Positions 18,112 through 26,626 of a stretch of DNA of 64,000 nt are shown piece by piece; the first letter of the stretch is position 1; every line of letters starts with the position of its first letter. Made by a program: the position numbers and the translations under genes. Source of the stretch: Arthrobacter gandavensis (GTDB taxonomy: Bacteria > Actinomycetota > Actinomycetes > Actinomycetales > Micrococcaceae); the NCBI RefSeq assembly GCF_015355785.1, contig NZ_JADKYW010000005.1, forward strand, positions 995,394 to 1,059,393, in the 5' to 3' direction. The notes below the pieces were generated by a model that was given only the letters and a program-made list of their open reading frames with translations, had not been told where the DNA came from and made no database searches.

Positions 18112-19113
18112 CTAGAGAAGTTCTGCGCTGCGCCGGCGCAGGTCGGCATGCAGGCCGCCGTAGGCGTCGGCCTTCGGGAAGAGCGATTTCCGTGCCTTGA
18201 CCACCACTGAATAATTGGCGTCCACGGCGTTGGCGATCGGCGCCTGGGCTGTCTGGGTGAGCAGCTGGTAGGCGTCCATCTGGTGCAGGCCGAAGAGCTC
18301 CCCGAACCAGCGCACCATCTCCACCTGCCCGATCCGCCAGGAATCCTCCATCGGCCGCGAAGATCCCACGGCCATCCACTCGCCGTCGGTCTCCAGCCGC
18401 GGCCAGGACGGAGCGCCGCCCTTGATCAATTCCACCAGGATGGTGGAGTGCATGGCACCTTCGACGGCGGTGCCGCACGCCTCGCCTTCACCCTGCCGGT
18501 AGTGGCCGTCGCCAATGGAGAACAGCGCGCCCGGCTGGTTCACGCCGAGGTACACGGTGGTGCCGGCTTTGACCTCCGGCGCGTCCATGTTGCCGCCGAA
18601 GCGTTCGGGTACCAGCGAGGAGCGCACTTCCCCGCCGGGCGGAGCCACGCCCACGGTGCCGAGCATCGGTTCCAGCGGCAGCGCGACCTCGAAATCGCCG
18701 AACCGCGCGGAGAAACCTACCGTCCGCCGGGCCGAGTCCACATGGTAAATCCAGGTGGTGTCCGGCAACGGGTCCTGCAGGAACGCGGTGCGGTCGGTGC
18801 TGGTGAGCCCGCCGAAGAACGGGATGGTGGCGGAGGCGCCGTAGCTGCGGGCCGGAGTCAGGTCCAAGATGTGCAGGGCGAGGGTGTCCCCCGGCTCGGC
18901 ACCTTCCACAAAGAACGGGCCGGTCTGCGGGTTCACGAAGTTCAGGTTGACCTTCTCGCTGGACAGGTCCTCCACAGAGGTCAGGGCGTTGTTGAACGCG
19001 TCCTCGGACCAGAGCTTCAATGCGGTTCCCGGTTTGATCTGCATGACCGACTCGGCGCCGCCGAAGGTGTAAACCAGCTGGTCCGGGCGGGGGCGATACT
19101 CGATGATCTCCAT
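18112..19113 (-). CDS. acetamidase/formamidase family protein
   Basis: 333 residues from ATG 19113. The family hydrolyses formamide or short amides to ammonia and the acid. Recognisable blocks are VNPQTGPFFVEGAEPGD, the GSPVVPERFGGNMD-type region (SSLVPERFGGNMD) and GDGHYRQGEGEACGTA with the metal-binding and active-site residues. It would let the cell use amides as nitrogen source. It is first of a two-gene operon with the SDR gene and divergent from the M23 peptidase gene. An in-frame extension upstream exists but would run into the divergent gene. Confidence 0.88.
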   Translation of the reverse strand: MEIIEYRPRPDQLVYTFGGAESVMQIKPGTALKLWSEDAFNNALTSVEDLSSEKVNLNFVNPQTGPFFVEGAEPGDTLALHILDLTPARSYGASATIPFFGGLTSTDRTAFLQDPLPDTTWIYHVDSARRTVGFSARFGDFEVALPLEPMLGTVGVAPPGGEVRSSLVPERFGGNMDAPEVKAGTTVYLGVNQPGALFSIGDGHYRQGEGEACGTAVEGAMHSTILVELIKGGAPSWPRLETDGEWMAVGSSRPMEDSWRIGQVEMVRWFGELFGLHQMDAYQLLTQTAQAPIANAVDANYSVVVKARKSLFPKADAYGGLHADLRRRSAELL

Positions 19114-19200
19114 GCGCCGGGAGCCTAGCCGAGGTTTGCGGTTCTGGAAATAGCAGCCGCATCCCCACCACTCCGCAGCACGCGGCCCTACGCTGGAACG

Positions 19201-19845
19201 ATGGACCCCGTGCTGCTGGACTTCCCCTTCACCGGCCGCTGGACCGTGCAGAACAGCCCGGCCAACCGGGTGCCGAGCCACGGAACCTCCCTGTTCGGCA
19301 CCGCCTATGCCATCGATTTCGTGGCGGTTGACGCGTACGGCCGCTCCGCGCCGCCGTCGTTCCGGACAGTTTTCGGCACCGAGGATCCGGAGGATTTCGC
19401 CGGCTTCGGTGTCCCGGTGCTGGCGCCGGCTGCTGGGACGGTCGCGGCAGTGCACGACGGCGAACCGGACCACGAGGCGCGGCGCTCACCGCTCACGCTG
19501 GCCAGGTACGCGCTCACCCAGCGCGAACGGGTCCGGCAGGGGCCGGCCGGGATCGCGGGCAACCACATCGTCCTGGCAACCGGGTCTGGAGAAAACCGGG
19601 CCTACCTCCTGCTGGCCCACCTGCGCCGCGGGTCCACCGCCGTCGCCGTGGGGGACACCGTCCCGGCCGGCGCAGTACTGGGCGAATGCGGCAACTCGGG
19701 GAACAGCACCGAACCGCACGTACACCTCCAGGCGTGTGACTCGATGGACTGGGAGCGCACCCGGGGCCTGCCGCTGGCGTTCCGGCATCCGCAGACGGGT
19801 ATGCCCTGGCTGCCGCGCAACCGGGAGATCATTACCGCGGACTGA
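19201..19845 (+). CDS. M23-family (LytM) metallopeptidase-like protein
   Basis: A 214-residue protein with the LytM zinc motifs: His27 and Asp39 in SHGTSLFGTAYAIDF (H-x11-D) and HVHL near residue 177, plus GNHIVLATG and the CGNSGNSTEPH turn. Family members cut peptidoglycan cross-bridges. There is no signal peptide or membrane anchor, so a cell-wall role is not obvious, and it may be a cytoplasmic relative. The Shine-Dalgarno is weak. Confidence 0.8.
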   Translation: MDPVLLDFPFTGRWTVQNSPANRVPSHGTSLFGTAYAIDFVAVDAYGRSAPPSFRTVFGTEDPEDFAGFGVPVLAPAAGTVAAVHDGEPDHEARRSPLTLARYALTQRERVRQGPAGIAGNHIVLATGSGENRAYLLLAHLRRGSTAVAVGDTVPAGAVLGECGNSGNSTEPHVHLQACDSMDWERTRGLPLAFRHPQTGMPWLPRNREIITAD

Positions 19846-19921
19846 GCAGGGATGGCCGCTCCGGCCAGCCAGGCGACGTAGGCTCATCTGGTAAGCAGGC
19901 TTGGCAGCGTGAGGAGCAGCA

Positions 19922-20917
19922 GTGACTTTGGTGGACAACGCCGTGTACGTGGACGGCAAACGCCTGCACAGCCCGGAAACCCTTGAGGAGACCTTCGACC
20001 TCACCCGGGAAACGGGCGGCATGGCCTGGATTGGGCTCTACCGTCCGGACGACATTGAGCTGCTGGCCGTCGCCGAGGAATTTGGACTGAACCTGCTGAT
20101 CGTTGAGGATGCCCTCGCCGGGCACCAGCGCTCCAAGCTGGAGCAGTACGGGGACCAGCTCTTTGTGGTGCTGCGGCCCGCCCGCTACCTTGACGACGTC
20201 GAACGCGTTGAAATCGGCGAGCTGCACCTCTTTGTGGGGCCCAACTTCGTGGTGACCGTCCGGCATGCCGAGTCCCCTGACCTGGCACGGGTCCGGACCC
20301 GGATGGAGCGCGAGCAGGACCTGCTGTCCCTCGGGCCGCAGGCGGTGCTGTACGCCATCCTGGACCAGGTGGTGGACGAGTACGCGCCGGTAACTGCCGG
20401 TCTTGAGAACGACATCGATGAGATCGAAGACCAGCTTTTCGGCGGAGACGGCGAAGTATCACGCCGCATCTACGAGCTTTCGCGTGAAGTCATCGGCTGC
20501 CAGCGCGCCATCAGCCCGCTGGAAACCGTGGTGGGCGAGCTGCAGCGCAATCCGGAGAAGTATGACGTGCCGCCCGAACTCAAGGACCGGCTCGGCGATG
20601 TGCTGGACCACGTGCTGCGGCTGATCGACCGGGTTACTGCCTACCGCTCCCTGCTGGACAACGCTCTGTCCCTCAGCTCCACCCTGGCCTCGAACCGGCT
20701 GGCGGAGACGTCCATTGCCCAGAACGAGCAGACCAAGAAGATCTCCGCGTGGGCCGCCATCCTGTTCGCTCCCACCCTGGTGGGCACCGTGTACGGTATG
20801 AATTTCAAGAACATGCCGGAGCTCGACTGGCCGCTGGGCTATCCGATGGCCCTGGCTCTTATGGTGGTGCTCGGCATCCTGCTTTATGCAGCGTTCAAAC
20901 GGAACAACTGGTTGTAG
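19922..20917 (+). CDS. corA: CorA-family magnesium/cobalt channel
   Basis: 331 residues. A long cytoplasmic N-terminal domain is followed by a helix with a heptad pattern and two C-terminal membrane segments. The loop motif YGMNF marks the ion-selectivity filter, and the protein ends in the usual basic tail KRNNW. It imports Mg2+ and can carry Co2+ or Ni2+. The start is GTG with GAGGAG upstream. A lipoprotein gene follows after 11 bp. Confidence 0.93.
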   Translation: MTLVDNAVYVDGKRLHSPETLEETFDLTRETGGMAWIGLYRPDDIELLAVAEEFGLNLLIVEDALAGHQRSKLEQYGDQLFVVLRPARYLDDVERVEIGELHLFVGPNFVVTVRHAESPDLARVRTRMEREQDLLSLGPQAVLYAILDQVVDEYAPVTAGLENDIDEIEDQLFGGDGEVSRRIYELSREVIGCQRAISPLETVVGELQRNPEKYDVPPELKDRLGDVLDHVLRLIDRVTAYRSLLDNALSLSSTLASNRLAETSIAQNEQTKKISAWAAILFAPTLVGTVYGMNFKNMPELDWPLGYPMALALMVVLGILLYAAFKRNNWL

Positions 20918-20928
20918 GAGGCTCCGAA

Positions 20929-21360
20929 ATGCGCACCCGGTTTACGCTCCTGGCCCTGGCCCTGCTGCTCGGCGTATCCGCCTGCGGAGCCGACCCCTGC
21001 ACGGCCGGCCCCTCGCCGGACGACTCCGGGGCCGCCGGGGACACGCCGTCGTCCTCCGCCTCCTCTACTGCAGACCCGGCTGCGGCCGAAGGTGTGTGGG
21101 GCAACCCGGAAAACTCGCGCGAACCTTCCCTCGAACTGCACGGGGACGGGCGCCTGACCGGCACCGACGGATGCAACCGGTTGATGGGCCGCTGGGCCCT
21201 GGAGGACGGGACCGTCCGCTTCCAGGAGGTGGCCATGACCATGATGGCCTGCCCGGACGTGGACCAGTGGATGGCTTCGGCGGCCAGTGCGGTCCCGGCC
21301 GGGGACACGCTGCTGGTGTACGACGGCGCCGGCAACCAGATCGGCTCCCTTCCCCGCTAA
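20929..21360 (+). CDS. META-domain lipoprotein
   Basis: 143 residues. An N-terminal signal peptide ends in the lipobox VSAC, followed by a Ser/Ala/Asp-rich linker and a META/HslJ-like domain (VWGNPENSREPSLELHGDG, here in parts, then GTDGCNRLMGRW and MTMMACP). HslJ-like proteins sit in the envelope and are linked to heat or novobiocin tolerance in other bacteria. ATG 20929 has AGGAGG eight nt upstream and lies 11 bp after corA. Confidence 0.85.
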   Translation: MRTRFTLLALALLLGVSACGADPCTAGPSPDDSGAAGDTPSSSASSTADPAAAEGVWGNPENSREPSLELHGDGRLTGTDGCNRLMGRWALEDGTVRFQEVAMTMMACPDVDQWMASAASAVPAGDTLLVYDGAGNQIGSLPR

Positions 21361-21387
21361 CCCTCCCCCCCCGCCCTCATCGAAATG

Positions 21388-21429
21388 ACAGAAACTGCCC
21401 GTATCAGTCCTGATACGGGCAGTTTCTGT
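21388..21429. terminator. long perfect hairpin, bidirectional terminator-like palindrome
   Basis: Two 20-bp perfect arms (starting ACAGAAACTGCCCGTATCAG) flank a TC loop. It lies between the convergent META lipoprotein and MFS genes. A closely related palindrome occurs at 43308-43347; see findings. Confidence 0.8.
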
Positions 21430-21457
21430 TATCTCGTTGTGGGGGGTCGAGAAAGGC

Positions 21458-22804
21458 TTACTTGGGCTGCGGAGCCCGGTGCGATTCCTCGATGCCCAGG
21501 TCTGCACCCTTGGTCTCCTTGACCATGGTCACGGCGCCGAAGGAGATGACGCAGAGGACCATGATGTAGATGCCGATCGAGCCGGACCATCCGGTCTCAT
21601 CCAGCAGGAGCTGGGCGATCATCGGAGCGAAGGCACCGCCCAGGATCGCGCCGATCGCGTAGCCGATGGAGACACCGGAGTAGCGGATGCTGGCGGGGAA
21701 CATCTCGGCGTACAGCGCGGACTGCGGGCCGTAGGACAGGCCCAGGCCGATGGTCAGCACAAAGATGGACAGGCCGAACAGGAACACGTTGGCGGTGTCG
21801 ATCAGCAGGAACATCGGGATGGCCCAGAGGAACACCCAGGCGTAGCCAATCTGGAAGGTGCGCACGCGGCCGATCTTGTCCGAGAGGATGCCGCCGTACA
21901 TCGTGAAGATGAGCCAGCCGAAGGAGCCCACCGTGGTGGCCAGCAGCACCGACGGGCGCTCCATGCCCAGCGCCTTGCCGGCGTAGGAGGCGAAGAACGC
22001 GATGACCAGGTAACCGGCGGCGTTATTGGCGATGAAGATCAGCGCGGCAAGGATGACCTCGCGGGAGTTGTACTTGAAGAGCTTGCCGAGGGGTGCGGAG
22101 GAGTCCTTCTTGCGCTCCTGCATTTCCTTGAAGACCGGGCTTTCGTCCACCGAGCGGCGGATGAAGTAACCCACGAAGATCAGGACCACCGAGAGCAGGA
22201 ACGGAACACGCCAGCCCCACTCAAGGAAAGCCTCTTCGCTCATCGAGCTGGTCAGGAGGAACATGACGAAGGTCGCCAGGATCATGCCGATCGGCACGCC
22301 GATCTGCGGGTAGGCACCGAAGAAGCCGCGCTTGTTGATGGGTGCATGCTCTACGGAGAGCAGCGCAGCGCCGCCCCATTCACCGCCGGCGGAGAAGCCC
22401 TGCAGGATGCGCAGGACCAGCAGCAGGATCGGAGCAGCAACGCCGATCTGAGCGTAAGTCGGCAGCACGCCGATCAGGGCCGTGGCGGCACCCATCATGA
22501 TCAGGGTGAAGACCAGCATCTTCTTACGTCCCAGCTTGTCGCCCAGGTGGCCGGCAACAATGGCGCCCAGCGGACGGAACAGGAAGCTGATGCCGATGGT
22601 GGCCCAGGAGACGACCTGCGCCAGTGGGGTGCCTTCGCCCAGCGGGGCAAAGTACAGGGACGCGAGCACCAAGCCTGCAGCCTGGGCGTAGATGAAGAAG
22701 TCGTACCACTCGATAGTGGTACCAACCAGGGTGCCCGCAAGTACCTTGCGTTCCTCCCGGGTCATCCGCTGGGACGGCGCAGCAGACGCACTTGTTGTAG
22801 TCAT
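21458..22804 (-). CDS. MHS-family MFS transporter
   Basis: 448 residues and 12 predicted membrane segments from ATG 22804, with CGGAG upstream. EWYDFFIY in the first segment and GGEWGGAALLSVEHAP near 140 are signatures of the metabolite:H+ symporter family (shikimate, citrate, proline/betaine, aromatic acids). DKLGRKKML is the MFS loop-2 motif. The substrate is unknown; a PcaR-like box upstream hints at an aromatic acid. It shares a 360-bp divergent region with the S10 peptidase gene. Confidence 0.9.
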   Translation of the reverse strand: MTTTSASAAPSQRMTREERKVLAGTLVGTTIEWYDFFIYAQAAGLVLASLYFAPLGEGTPLAQVVSWATIGISFLFRPLGAIVAGHLGDKLGRKKMLVFTLIMMGAATALIGVLPTYAQIGVAAPILLLVLRILQGFSAGGEWGGAALLSVEHAPINKRGFFGAYPQIGVPIGMILATFVMFLLTSSMSEEAFLEWGWRVPFLLSVVLIFVGYFIRRSVDESPVFKEMQERKKDSSAPLGKLFKYNSREVILAALIFIANNAAGYLVIAFFASYAGKALGMERPSVLLATTVGSFGWLIFTMYGGILSDKIGRVRTFQIGYAWVFLWAIPMFLLIDTANVFLFGLSIFVLTIGLGLSYGPQSALYAEMFPASIRYSGVSIGYAIGAILGGAFAPMIAQLLLDETGWSGSIGIYIMVLCVISFGAVTMVKETKGADLGIEESHRAPQPK

Positions 22805-23164
22805 TGAAACTCCGTTATTTTGACTGGGAAAATTACTGAAAGAACGGTCGGTCACCTGTTGCCCCAAGATACCCTGATCTGTGACGGGCAACACACTATT
22901 TCGTGAATGTGACGCACAGCCCGTGAGCCGGACGTCCGCCTCAGGCAGGCACCCCGGAAATCCAGCCCCTTCAACGGACAGCCAGGCCCTGCCAAGAGTG
23001 CAGTGGAGCCCTGAATGGATCTCATCCCCCTGCCGACCCGCACCCTCAACCCACCATCCGAACGTTCGATAATTGAACATGTATTTCTGATAGCGAACTA
23101 GTGGAACTATAGAGGACGTGTGATCCGAGACACAAGCCCCGATTTCGGCCGCTAGGCTGGACGA
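22805..23164. other. divergent intergenic region
   Basis: Promoter region of the MHS transporter (left) and S10 peptidase (right). It holds an IclR/PcaR-like box (23064-23078) and no supported gene. Confidence 0.5.
23064..23078. promoter_or_regulatory. PcaR-like (IclR-family) box
   Basis: GTTCGATAATTGAAC differs by two bases from the Pseudomonas PcaR site as remembered, GTTCGATAATCGCAC. GTTC/GAAC arms are visible. It lies about 90 bp before the S10 peptidase start and 260 bp before the MHS transporter start. No IclR-type gene is in the window. Confidence 0.4.
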
Positions 23165-24685
23165 ATGCCTTCACAGTCCGCTGAGACCAGCCCTGCCCTC
23201 GAACCCGGCGAAGCATCCTCCGCCAACCCAGCCGGCTCGCCGTCGGGCACCGGCAGCTCAGCGGACGTGGCGGACGACCTGGTGCAGCGCAGCCACCGGC
23301 TGCCCTCCGGCCTGGAATACACCTCCACCACCGGCCGGGTGGTGTTCCGGCGGGAGGAAACGTCCGAGGGGAAGTCCGAAGGATTCAAACCGAAGGCTGA
23401 GATCTTCCTGACTGCCTACACGGCGGACGAGCAGGCGGCTGCTTCGCCGAACCCGCGCCCCGTGGTCTTCGCGTTCAACGGCGGGCCGGGCTCGTCCTCC
23501 GTCTGGCTGCACCTGGGCCTGCTGGGCCCGCGGCTTGTGGACTCCGGCGACACCGGGAACCTCACCCCTCCCCCGTACGGCCTGGTGGACAACCCGCAGA
23601 CGCTGCTGGAACACGCGGACCTGGTGATGATCGACCCCGTGAACACCGGCTTCTCCCGGGTAGTGGACGGCAATACCGCAGACGAGTTCCACGCGTTCGA
23701 ACAGGACCGGGACCTCGTAGCCGAAGTGATCCGGCTCTGGACCACCCGCAACAACCGCTGGCTGAGCCCCAAATACCTGGTGGGCGAGTCCTACGGGACC
23801 CTGCGCGCCGTCGCCGTCGCCGGACGCCTCTTTGATGCGTACGGCATGTCCGTCAACGGGCTTGGCCTGATTTCCACCGTCCTGAACATGTCCACGCTCA
23901 TGTTCGCCCCGGGCGTGGACACACCCTACGCCCTGCACCTGCCCACCTACGCGGCAATCGCGCACTTCCACGGGCGGCACCCGGGCCGCGAACTCGCGGA
24001 GGTGGTCCGCGACGCCGAGGAGTACGCAGCGCGGGACTACGGCTATGCACTAAGCCAGGGTTCGCGGCTCAGCGCGCAGGAGTACGACGCCGCCGTCCAG
24101 CGCCTGGCCGAACTCACCACCCTGGATCCAGGGTTCATCCGCCGCACCAACCTGCGCTGGGACTACTCCCAGTTCTCCGCCGAACTGCTTCGCGACCAGG
24201 AACTCTCCGTGGGCCGAATCGACGGGCGGTTCACCGCCCCTGCCGAAGATCCGCAGGCCTCCGTCAACTGGGACGATCCCAGCCTCGCCGCCATCAACGG
24301 CCCCTACGCCGCAGCGATCAACCACTACATCCGCGCCGAGCTCGGCTACGAGAACGACCTGCCGTACGAAGTCCTGACCGGCAGGGTCCAGCCGTGGAGC
24401 TACAAGGAGTTCGAGGGCGTACCGATCGACGTCACCAAGACCCTTGAACGGCTGATGGCGCACAACCCCAGCCTGCGGGTGCATGTGGACTACGGCTATT
24501 ACGACGGCGCCACGCCCCATTTCGCGGCGGAGTACGTGTGGGCGCACATGCGCCTGACCGACGCAGCCCGTTCCCGGTTCACGCACCACTATTACGAGGC
24601 CGGGCACATGATGTACCTGCAGCCGGAGGCACGGCTGGGGGAGCTTGCCGCACTGGCGGAGTTCGTGGCGCCGTCAGCGGGCTAA
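23165..24685 (+). CDS. S10 family serine carboxypeptidase
   Basis: 506 residues. NGGPGSSS forms the oxyanion-hole region (about 106-113), VGESYGT holds the nucleophilic Ser (about 204), and a late Asp (GYYDGATP) and His (YEAGHMMYL) complete the triad. There is no clear signal peptide, as in other bacterial members. It removes C-terminal residues from peptides. Its TAA overlaps the stop of the convergent YdeI gene by 4 bp. Confidence 0.9.
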   Translation: MPSQSAETSPALEPGEASSANPAGSPSGTGSSADVADDLVQRSHRLPSGLEYTSTTGRVVFRREETSEGKSEGFKPKAEIFLTAYTADEQAAASPNPRPVVFAFNGGPGSSSVWLHLGLLGPRLVDSGDTGNLTPPPYGLVDNPQTLLEHADLVMIDPVNTGFSRVVDGNTADEFHAFEQDRDLVAEVIRLWTTRNNRWLSPKYLVGESYGTLRAVAVAGRLFDAYGMSVNGLGLISTVLNMSTLMFAPGVDTPYALHLPTYAAIAHFHGRHPGRELAEVVRDAEEYAARDYGYALSQGSRLSAQEYDAAVQRLAELTTLDPGFIRRTNLRWDYSQFSAELLRDQELSVGRIDGRFTAPAEDPQASVNWDDPSLAAINGPYAAAINHYIRAELGYENDLPYEVLTGRVQPWSYKEFEGVPIDVTKTLERLMAHNPSLRVHVDYGYYDGATPHFAAEYVWAHMRLTDAARSRFTHHYYEAGHMMYLQPEARLGELAALAEFVAPSAG

Positions 24686-25266
24686 CCGGCTGGGTAAACC
24701 CCGCCGGCCAGCCGTTCCACCTGCCGGGCGATCCGGGCTGCCCGCACGGTGGCATTGGGTGCGGTGACCACCTGGTGAAGGATCGGATACCGGGCGGAGC
24801 GGCCCAGTCCCGCGAACGCGGCCGCCGCCTCCGGGGCGGCCGCCAGCGCAGCTTCGAGGTCTGGTGGAACCTCCAGCGCGGCAGGCCCGCCGTAAGCCCG
24901 GTCCCAGCGGCCGTCCGCCTTCGCCCTATCAATCTCCACCTGCCCGCGTTCTCGCATGCGGCCGGTCTCGATCAGGCCGGCGACCAGGTCCACGTTCCGC
25001 TTCGACCACAGGGACCGCGCGCGGCGCGGCGTGAAGTGCTGCCGGTACGTCGCCTGGTCCACGGCGTTCCGCCGCCCGTCTATCCAGCCGCTGCACAGCG
25101 CTTCCTCCAGCGCCTCGGCGTAGGACAGCGCGGTGGGGACCTCGGTGCCCTTTTTCGCAAGGACCAGCCAGACGCCGTCGCTCGTTGCGGCATTCTCCCC
25201 GAGCCACGCACGCCAGGCGGCGGCGTCGGCAACCACCAGTTCGGGCGGTACGGCTCGTACAGTCAT
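24682..25266 (-). CDS. YdeI/OmpD-associated family protein
   Basis: 194 residues from ATG 25266, with AAGGA upstream. Family pattern: SDGVWLVLAKKG, YAEALEEALCSGWIDGR (about 52-68), YRQHFTPRRARSLWSKRN, then a helical tail. The function of the family is not established. The in-frame N-terminal extension above 25266 lacks a ribosome-binding site. Confidence 0.85.
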   Translation of the reverse strand: MTVRAVPPELVVADAAAWRAWLGENAATSDGVWLVLAKKGTEVPTALSYAEALEEALCSGWIDGRRNAVDQATYRQHFTPRRARSLWSKRNVDLVAGLIETGRMRERGQVEIDRAKADGRWDRAYGGPAALEVPPDLEAALAAAPEAAAAFAGLGRSARYPILHQVVTAPNATVRAARIARQVERLAGGVYPAG

Positions 25267-25432
25267 TGGCTCAGGTCCTTCATTTCCTCGGGCGGCGTCC
25301 TCTGAGTATTCCGCACATTGAGGACAGCTTCTGTCCGCTGGGGAAACACCTTTCCCTTGCGGCGCTTCCGGCCGGCCGGGTAGGTTCGCCTGCAGGACGC
25401 GGGAACCGGCCCGCACCACCGGAAGGCACGCC

Positions 25433-26008
25433 ATGGGAAAGGTTGCGTGGGGGTTCACCAGTTCGATCGACGGCTTCATTGCCGGGCCCGGACATGACAT
25501 GGACTGGTTCGAAACGCTGGAGCCCCTGCCTCCGGGGATCACCGAGGCCATGGCCGAGGCCGTGGGGGTAATCATCTCGGGCCGCCGCGGCTATGACGCG
25601 GCGAAGGCCCAGCAGGGCGAGCGGGACGAGGCCACCGCGCAGGCATACGGCGGCGCCTGGTCCGGCACGGAGTTCATCCTGACCCACCACCCGGAGGAGC
25701 TGGCCGGAGATCCCACCGTGACCGCCCTGAACTGCGGCGTGGTGGAGGCTGTCCGCCGGGCGCAGGAGATCGCCGGGGAGAAGGACGTGCAGATCATCAG
25801 CGCGGACATTGCGCGGCAGGCACTGGAACACGGCCTGATTGATGAACTGCAGGTATTCGTGGCTCCGGTGCTGCTCGGCGACGGAGTACGCATTTTCGAG
25901 TTCCCCGGCGGCAGGCGTCATGACTGGGAGCTGACCGGCATCATTGCGGGCGCCGAGCGCAGTTTCGGGCGAACCTACCAACCTAAGCGCCCCCGACCTA
26001 GCGGGTAG
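25433..26008 (+). CDS. dihydrofolate reductase-like (RibD C-terminal) protein
   Basis: 191 residues with the RibD_C/DHFR-like fold: VAWGFTSSIDGFIAGP at the start, GVIISGRRGYD (about 44-54), DVQIISADIARQALEHGLIDEL and the LLGDGVRIF strand. Such stand-alone proteins are predicted NADPH-dependent reductases of unknown substrate. Its 3' end overlaps the convergent DUF456 gene by 11 bp. Confidence 0.88.
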   Translation: MGKVAWGFTSSIDGFIAGPGHDMDWFETLEPLPPGITEAMAEAVGVIISGRRGYDAAKAQQGERDEATAQAYGGAWSGTEFILTHHPEELAGDPTVTALNCGVVEAVRRAQEIAGEKDVQIISADIARQALEHGLIDELQVFVAPVLLGDGVRIFEFPGGRRHDWELTGIIAGAERSFGRTYQPKRPRPSG

Positions 26009-26498
26009 CGAAATGGATCCAGACGCCGATGATCCAGGCGGTTCCGGCCGCCAGTGCCAGGCCGAGTTCCACCAGCAGGCCCAGCCCGGTGGCCTTCAGT
26101 GCTGCCCAGGATGACGACGCCGCTGCCGGCAGGCTGCGCTGTCGGGCCAACTCGCTGAGCAGCAGGCCGCCGGCGAAACCCACGATCAGTCCCACCACCG
26201 GTATGAAGAACATCCCGGCGATGCCCGCGGCGAGGCCGATCAGGACGGACCGGTTGGGGATTTGCCGCTGCTTGAGTTTCCGGCCGGTCAGGACCCAGCT
26301 GGCGGAGAGGCCCGTCAACGCGAACAGGGCTCCGAAGGCGAAGGACCACCAGCCGGCGCCGCTGCCCACTCCAATGGCCCAGCCCAGAAAGGCCAGCAGG
26401 ATCAGGATGCTGCCCGGCAGGACCGGCACCACAATGCCCGCCACGCCCACGGCGATAAGCAGCCCGGCAACGACGGTGATGATCAGGTCCGTATCCAT
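25998..26498 (-). CDS. DUF456 membrane protein
   Basis: 166 residues with five hydrophobic segments. GIVVPVLPGSILILLAFLGW near the N-terminus and GMFFIPVVGLIVGFAGGLLLSEL in the middle are DUF456 hallmarks (small glycine-zipper-like repeats in membrane helices). Function unknown. Confidence 0.87.
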   Translation of the reverse strand: MDTDLIITVVAGLLIAVGVAGIVVPVLPGSILILLAFLGWAIGVGSGAGWWSFAFGALFALTGLSASWVLTGRKLKQRQIPNRSVLIGLAAGIAGMFFIPVVGLIVGFAGGLLLSELARQRSLPAAASSSWAALKATGLGLLVELGLALAAGTAWIIGVWIHFATR

Positions 26499-26626
26499 GC
26501 AGCCAAGTCTTCCACGCCGCCGGGCGGGCGCGGGACCGCCAGTAACCGCACCTCGGCGCTACAGTAAGGTTGCTTATGAAGTCATCACCTTCAGTCCGGC
26601 ACCCCCAACGGCAACAGGAGCAGCAG

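Noticed and set aside
18112-19473. longer formamidase start
   Set aside because: The in-frame extension would be encoded antisense to the M23 gene and lacks the family N-terminus; ATG 19113 fits better.
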